The translations under genes were made by a program, and so were the position numbers. Source: Chloroflexia bacterium (lineage in GTDB: Bacteria; Chloroflexota; Chloroflexia; Thermomicrobiales; UBA6265). From it: a DNA stretch of 6,478 nt. Location of the stretch: NCBI GenBank assembly GCA_013698495.1, contig JACCUV010000327.1:1-6478 (forward strand), read 5' to 3'. The notes under the pieces are model-generated. The model saw only the letters and a list, made by a program, of their open reading frames with translations, searched no databases and was not told the DNA's origin. Positions 3,693 through 6,478 of this stretch are shown one piece after another; the stretch's first letter is position 1, and each line of letters starts with the position of its first letter.

Positions 3693-6074
3693 TTGTTCCA
3701 TTCACACTCAATACACGTTCGATCGGGCGTTGCCGGCTGGCGACGCGTGCTGATGCTGGCGATGGCGCTCGCCGTCGTTTTTGGCACGCACATTTCCGCG
3801 CCCGCCGATGTTGACGCCGCTTCGTTCACCGCGACCGCGAACCTGAACATTCGGTCGGGGCCGGCAACAACCTTCCCGGTGATTGGCAGCATTCCCAGCG
3901 GGGCAACGGTCGAGGTCACAGGCGATCTCCAGAGCAATTTCTACCCTGTTTCATATAGCGGCATCAACGGTTTCTCATCCGCCGATTTCCTGACTGCCGG
4001 TAGCGGTGGTGGAGACGACGGTGGCAGCGCCACGGGCCCGACGGGGACGCGCTTCGTGCGCGACGGCCGGCTGAACCTGCGAAGCGGTCCATCGACCGTA
4101 GATCCCGTCGTCGCCGTGATGCCCGACGGCGCCACCGTCCAACTCACTGGTCAGATCGCCAGCGGATTCTCCCAGGTCACCTGGAACGGCACGACCGGTT
4201 GGGCGTTCACCGAGTTCCTCAGCACCGAGGGTGGACCCGCTCAACCCGATCCGACTCCCGAACCAACGGCGCCACCAGCCACACCGACCGAGCCTGCGTC
4301 GGACAACCCGCCGATTGGCGACACCGCAATCGGCACAGCCACAGTCTCGACCGGCGGTCTCAACCTGAATTTGCGCTCCGGACCAGGCTCCGGCTTCGGC
4401 GTTCTCCGCAGTCTTCCCAGCGGGGCGCAGGTCGACGTCATGGGCGAGGCTCAAAACGGGTTCCGGCCTGTCCGCTATCAGGGCGTCAAAGGCTGGGCAT
4501 CGGCCGACTTCCTGACCATTGGAGCCGTCAGCACACCGGTCACCCCGACCGCGATCCCGACCGAGCCGGACGGCGGCGTGGTGGGCACGGCGACGGTGAC
4601 AACGGTCGGCGTGAACCTGAACATGCGGTCCGGTCCGGGAACAGGGTTCGGCGTGGTGCGCGGAATTCCCAGCGGAGCCCAGGTCGATGTCATGGGCGGC
4701 ACCCAAAACGGCTTCTTGCCGGTTCGCTATCTGGGCTCCACCGGCTGGTCGTCGACCGACTTCCTGCGCACGGGCACGGCCGAAACACCGACTCCAACCC
4801 CCCCACCCGTCGTTCCCACCGTCACCCCGGACGATCCGGTGACCGGTGCTGGCGTCGTCAACGTCGCCCGGCTCAATTTCCGGTCCGGCCCCGGCATAGC
4901 GTCATCGGTTATCGGCGTGCTCACCAATGGCACGCAGGTTTCGATTACCGGCGCGGCTGAAAATGGCTTCCTCCCGATTCGAGCCAACAATCGCGGTGGT
5001 TGGGCGTCTGCCGAGTTCATCACCGTGAGCGGTGGCGGTACTCCAACACCGACGGCGACACCAACCGCGACACCGACTCCGACGTCCACGCCCACACCAA
5101 CGGCAACGCCAACTCCGACCATTCCACCTGGCGGCGTGATCGGCACGGCCGTCGTCTCCGTGTCGACCACGCTCAACATGCGATCCGGCCCCGGACTCGA
5201 TCATCCTGTGATTCGCGGCCTCGCCAATGGCAGCCAGGTCGATCTGCTCGGCGAAGCCCGGAACGGCTTCAGACCGATTCGCTATCAGGGAACCGAAGGC
5301 TGGGCGTCGGTGGACTTCCTCGATATCGGGGCGACGAATCCGGACGATCCTGACGTGCCGCCCATCGGCGACCAGGCGATCGGCAAGGCGACGATCAATG
5401 CATCGGTCTCTCTGCGCCGGGGACCCGGATCGAGCTTCGGGCATATCCAGACGCTCAACAACGGCTGGCGGGTCGAGATCATGGGCGACTCGGTCAACGG
5501 CTGGACCCCGATCCGGTACAACGCGGCCAAGGGCTGGGCGCCATCGGGTAACCTCACACCTGGATGGGGATATCAGATCGTCGACCAGATGATCACCAGC
5601 CGATCGCAACGCATGATGTCGGCCCCAGGCGGTGGTTCGTTTGTGTTCTGGGTTCCGCCGGGCACACTAGTGGACATAACGGGCAGCGCCAGTGGGGTCC
5701 ACGTCCCGGCAAGGTGGGCAGGCTTCGCGGGCTGGCTCGATTCGACCCTGATGTACCAGCCCGAAACCTTCGTCGATCCCGGACCGGCCAATGCCCACGA
5801 GGCTGAGATGATCGCCATCATCTACCAGGCAGCCGATAAATGGGGTCAGTCACGGGTCGACATGCTTCGGGTCTCCCGCTGCGAGTCGTTCCTCGATCCG
5901 GACATCGTGAATCCGGCGAGCGGCACTAGCGGCCTGTTCCAGTTTCGGCCATCGACCTTCGCGTTCACGCCGAACGGCCAGCGCGGGGAGAACATCTTCG
6001 ACCCATGGTCGAACGCCGATGCTGCCGGGTGGATGTGGGCGAACGGGATGCGCCACCACTGGGCCTGCCAGTAG
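3693..6074 (+). CDS. Exported SH3b-repeat protein with C-terminal lysozyme-like domain (793 aa)
   Basis: Secreted cell-wall protein, probably a peptidoglycan-cleaving or remodelling enzyme. Signal peptide: R17-R18, a hydrophobic core at about 19-32, likely cleavage after VDA (A42). Seven SH3b repeats follow at about 44-102, 119-178, 213-277, 296-361, 387-446, 482-546 and 563-624. Each has an N-x-R-S-G-P-type turn (altered to SLRRGPG in the seventh), then G-x-x-V-x-x-x-G and GW(A/S)xxxFL (GF in the first). A degenerate eighth is at about 636-690. Thr/Pro linkers join the modules, the longest at 450-479. SH3b repeats usually bind wall peptide. Residues 700-793 resemble the lysozyme/SLT fold: E731 in SRCESFLDP is the candidate catalytic acid, followed by NPASGTSGLFQF (G747-F751) and DPWSNADAAGWM. 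C730 and C792 could form a disulphide. TTG start chosen from the ribosome binding site. Enzyme activity is inferred. Confidence 0.87.
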   Translation: MFHSHSIHVRSGVAGWRRVLMLAMALAVVFGTHISAPADVDAASFTATANLNIRSGPATTFPVIGSIPSGATVEVTGDLQSNFYPVSYSGINGFSSADFLTAGSGGGDDGGSATGPTGTRFVRDGRLNLRSGPSTVDPVVAVMPDGATVQLTGQIASGFSQVTWNGTTGWAFTEFLSTEGGPAQPDPTPEPTAPPATPTEPASDNPPIGDTAIGTATVSTGGLNLNLRSGPGSGFGVLRSLPSGAQVDVMGEAQNGFRPVRYQGVKGWASADFLTIGAVSTPVTPTAIPTEPDGGVVGTATVTTVGVNLNMRSGPGTGFGVVRGIPSGAQVDVMGGTQNGFLPVRYLGSTGWSSTDFLRTGTAETPTPTPPPVVPTVTPDDPVTGAGVVNVARLNFRSGPGIASSVIGVLTNGTQVSITGAAENGFLPIRANNRGGWASAEFITVSGGGTPTPTATPTATPTPTSTPTPTATPTPTIPPGGVIGTAVVSVSTTLNMRSGPGLDHPVIRGLANGSQVDLLGEARNGFRPIRYQGTEGWASVDFLDIGATNPDDPDVPPIGDQAIGKATINASVSLRRGPGSSFGHIQTLNNGWRVEIMGDSVNGWTPIRYNAAKGWAPSGNLTPGWGYQIVDQMITSRSQRMMSAPGGGSFVFWVPPGTLVDITGSASGVHVPARWAGFAGWLDSTLMYQPETFVDPGPANAHEAEMIAIIYQAADKWGQSRVDMLRVSRCESFLDPDIVNPASGTSGLFQFRPSTFAFTPNGQRGENIFDPWSNADAAGWMWANGMRHHWACQ
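5040..5129 (+). repeat. Low-complexity Thr/Pro linker between SH3b repeats 5 and 6
   Basis: Ninety bases encode an almost strict Thr-Pro-(Thr/Ala/Ser)-Pro alternation (residues 450-479), built from degenerate ACNCCN units. It is an extended, probably unfolded spacer typical of secreted multidomain proteins and may vary in length between strains. Confidence 0.75.
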
Positions 6075-6117
6075 GTGCTCGGATGCGCTGACTGCGTGGG
6101 GCCAGGGAACAGGACGC

Positions 6118-6151
6118 CAGCGGACCCGCAATTCGAATTGCAGGTCCGCTG
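6118..6151. terminator. Near-perfect 34-base palindrome after the wall-enzyme gene
   Basis: CAGCGGACC (6118-6126) pairs with GGTCCGCTG (6143-6151). Inside sits a perfect palindrome GCAATTCGAATTGC (6128-6141). One C/A mismatch (6127/6142) separates the two parts. It begins 43 bases after the stop, where a terminator is expected, but the next bases are ATTATGCC with no T tract on the plus strand, so it is not a classic Rho-independent terminator. It could act as an mRNA 3' stabiliser, a bidirectional terminator, a protein site or a palindromic repeat element. Confidence 0.5.
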
Positions 6152-6160
6152 ATTATGCCG

Positions 6161-6184
6161 CGCGGAAACTGGCCCCTTTCCGCG
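6161..6184. repeat. Second hairpin with a loop complementary to upstream sequence
   Basis: CGCGGAAA (6161-6168) pairs perfectly with TTTCCGCG (6177-6184). The 8-base loop CTGGCCCC (6169-6176) is the exact complement of GGGGCCAG at 6098-6105, which lies on the other side of the 34-base palindrome. The stem's right arm meets the left edge of the truncated reductase gene. Confidence 0.6.
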
Positions 6185-6354
6185 ACTTCCTCGCCGCCGA
6201 CCTCTTCGACTCCCTCCACGTCGTGCAGGCGCCGGTCCTGCTCGGCCGCGGCGTCCGCCTGTGGGACGGTCTGGAAGGGATCGAAGAGCGTTTCGACGTT
6301 GAAGTCGTCTCGTCACCGAGCGGCGTCACGCACGTGACGTTCACGCGGCGATAG
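6178..6354 (+). pseudogene. 5'-truncated RibD C-terminal / dihydrofolate-reductase-family remnant
   Basis: In the frame ending at TAG 6352-6354 the last 59 codons read as the C-terminal third of a RibD_C/dihydrofolate-reductase-family protein. Visible family blocks are FLAADLFDSLHV, then APVLLGRGVRLWDGL, then VVSSPSGVTHVTF just before the stop. Full-length members are usually near 180-220 residues, so roughly two thirds, including the whole NADPH-binding N-terminus, is missing. The frame stays open upstream, but there it encodes the hairpins and the end of the wall gene in another phase, with no family resemblance and no suitable start or ribosome binding site. The remaining part is intact, without stops, so the loss is either recent or the change was one clean deletion or rearrangement. 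Full-length relatives are reductases, often of unknown substrate, and are common neighbours of regulators like the WYL gene here. Confidence 0.72.
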
Positions 6355-6415
6355 GCGATTGCGCTGGCATCACCCGACGTGTACCAACGGGCTCAGGGTG
6401 GGATCCTCCTCCATT

Positions 6416-6449
6416 GAGGACAGTCCTCGGTCAGGCCCCGGTGTACTAT
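6416..6449 (+). promoter_or_regulatory. Palindrome plus -10-like box at the right edge
   Basis: GAGGAC-A-GTCCTC (6416-6428) is a perfect 6+6 palindrome. TACTAT (6444-6449) begins 15 bases after it and resembles a -10 element (TATAAT, four of six). The palindrome would overlap the -35 position, which has no TTGACA-like match at standard spacing (TTGAGG at 6414-6419 is 24 bases from the box, too far). It may be an operator or promoter for a gene beyond the window. Confidence 0.35.
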
Positions 6450-6478
6450 GCGAGGTGCTCGCCGGTGAGGGTCGAGCG

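Noticed and set aside
3975..5609. Long open frames opposite the SH3b gene (243 and 235 codons, minus strand)
   Set aside because: They mirror the repetitive coding strand and show no domain or ribosome binding site.
6019..6177. Reading the reductase remnant as a full 111-codon gene from ATG 6019
   Set aside because: The first third overlaps the wall-enzyme gene in another phase and the next part encodes the hairpins. Only codons from about 6178 resemble the family.

Overview
The window is GC-rich bacterial chromosomal DNA with mostly sparse, single-gene transcription units. No gene is a strict taxonomic marker. The best guess is a Chloroflexota bacterium of the Thermomicrobia/Sphaerobacter type. 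That guess rests on an exported protein with many SH3b repeats, Thr/Pro linkers and a C-terminal lysozyme-like domain, on a WYL-type regulator, and on scattered short GTAGGGG-core repeats in the spacers. It is inference, not proof.

Layout, left to right. Positions 1-64 (minus) are the 5' part of a tRNA-Cys(GCA) cut by the window edge. A hairpin terminator at 131-161 (minus) closes a two-gene minus-strand unit: an isochorismatase-family cysteine hydrolase (401-982) followed by a 64-codon basic mini-protein (192-386) with its own strong ribosome binding site. A divergent 290-base spacer, with a perfect 8+8 inverted repeat at 1215-1242, separates this unit from a plus-strand WYL-domain transcription regulator (1273-2247), a plausible controller of itself and of the hydrolase. 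Next come two small two-helix membrane proteins in tandem (2457-2717 and 2731-3015), probably co-transcribed.

Positions 3016-3692 hold no convincing gene but a lot of structure. There is an interleaved pair of inverted repeats (3195-3255), then a promoter candidate with a perfect TTGACA box flanked by two independent 8-bp inverted repeats (3380-3456), then a leader of about 250 bases. The leader ends in a purine-rich ribosome binding site before a TTG start. The gene it drives (3693-6074) encodes an exported wall protein of about 793 residues: a signal peptide, seven clear SH3b repeats plus one degenerate one joined by Thr/Pro linkers, and a C-terminal lysozyme-like domain with a visible candidate catalytic Glu and two Cys.

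Downstream lies a compact structured segment (6098-6184) made of a near-perfect 34-base palindrome and a second hairpin whose whole loop is complementary to sequence upstream of the first. It directly abuts a 5'-truncated remnant of a RibD C-terminal/dihydrofolate-reductase-family gene (about 6178-6354). The window ends in a palindrome plus a -10-like box that may serve a gene beyond the edge.

I see no CRISPR array, insertion sequence, phage gene or known defence system. The most unusual material is in the non-coding structure around the wall-enzyme gene, not in a new multigene system.
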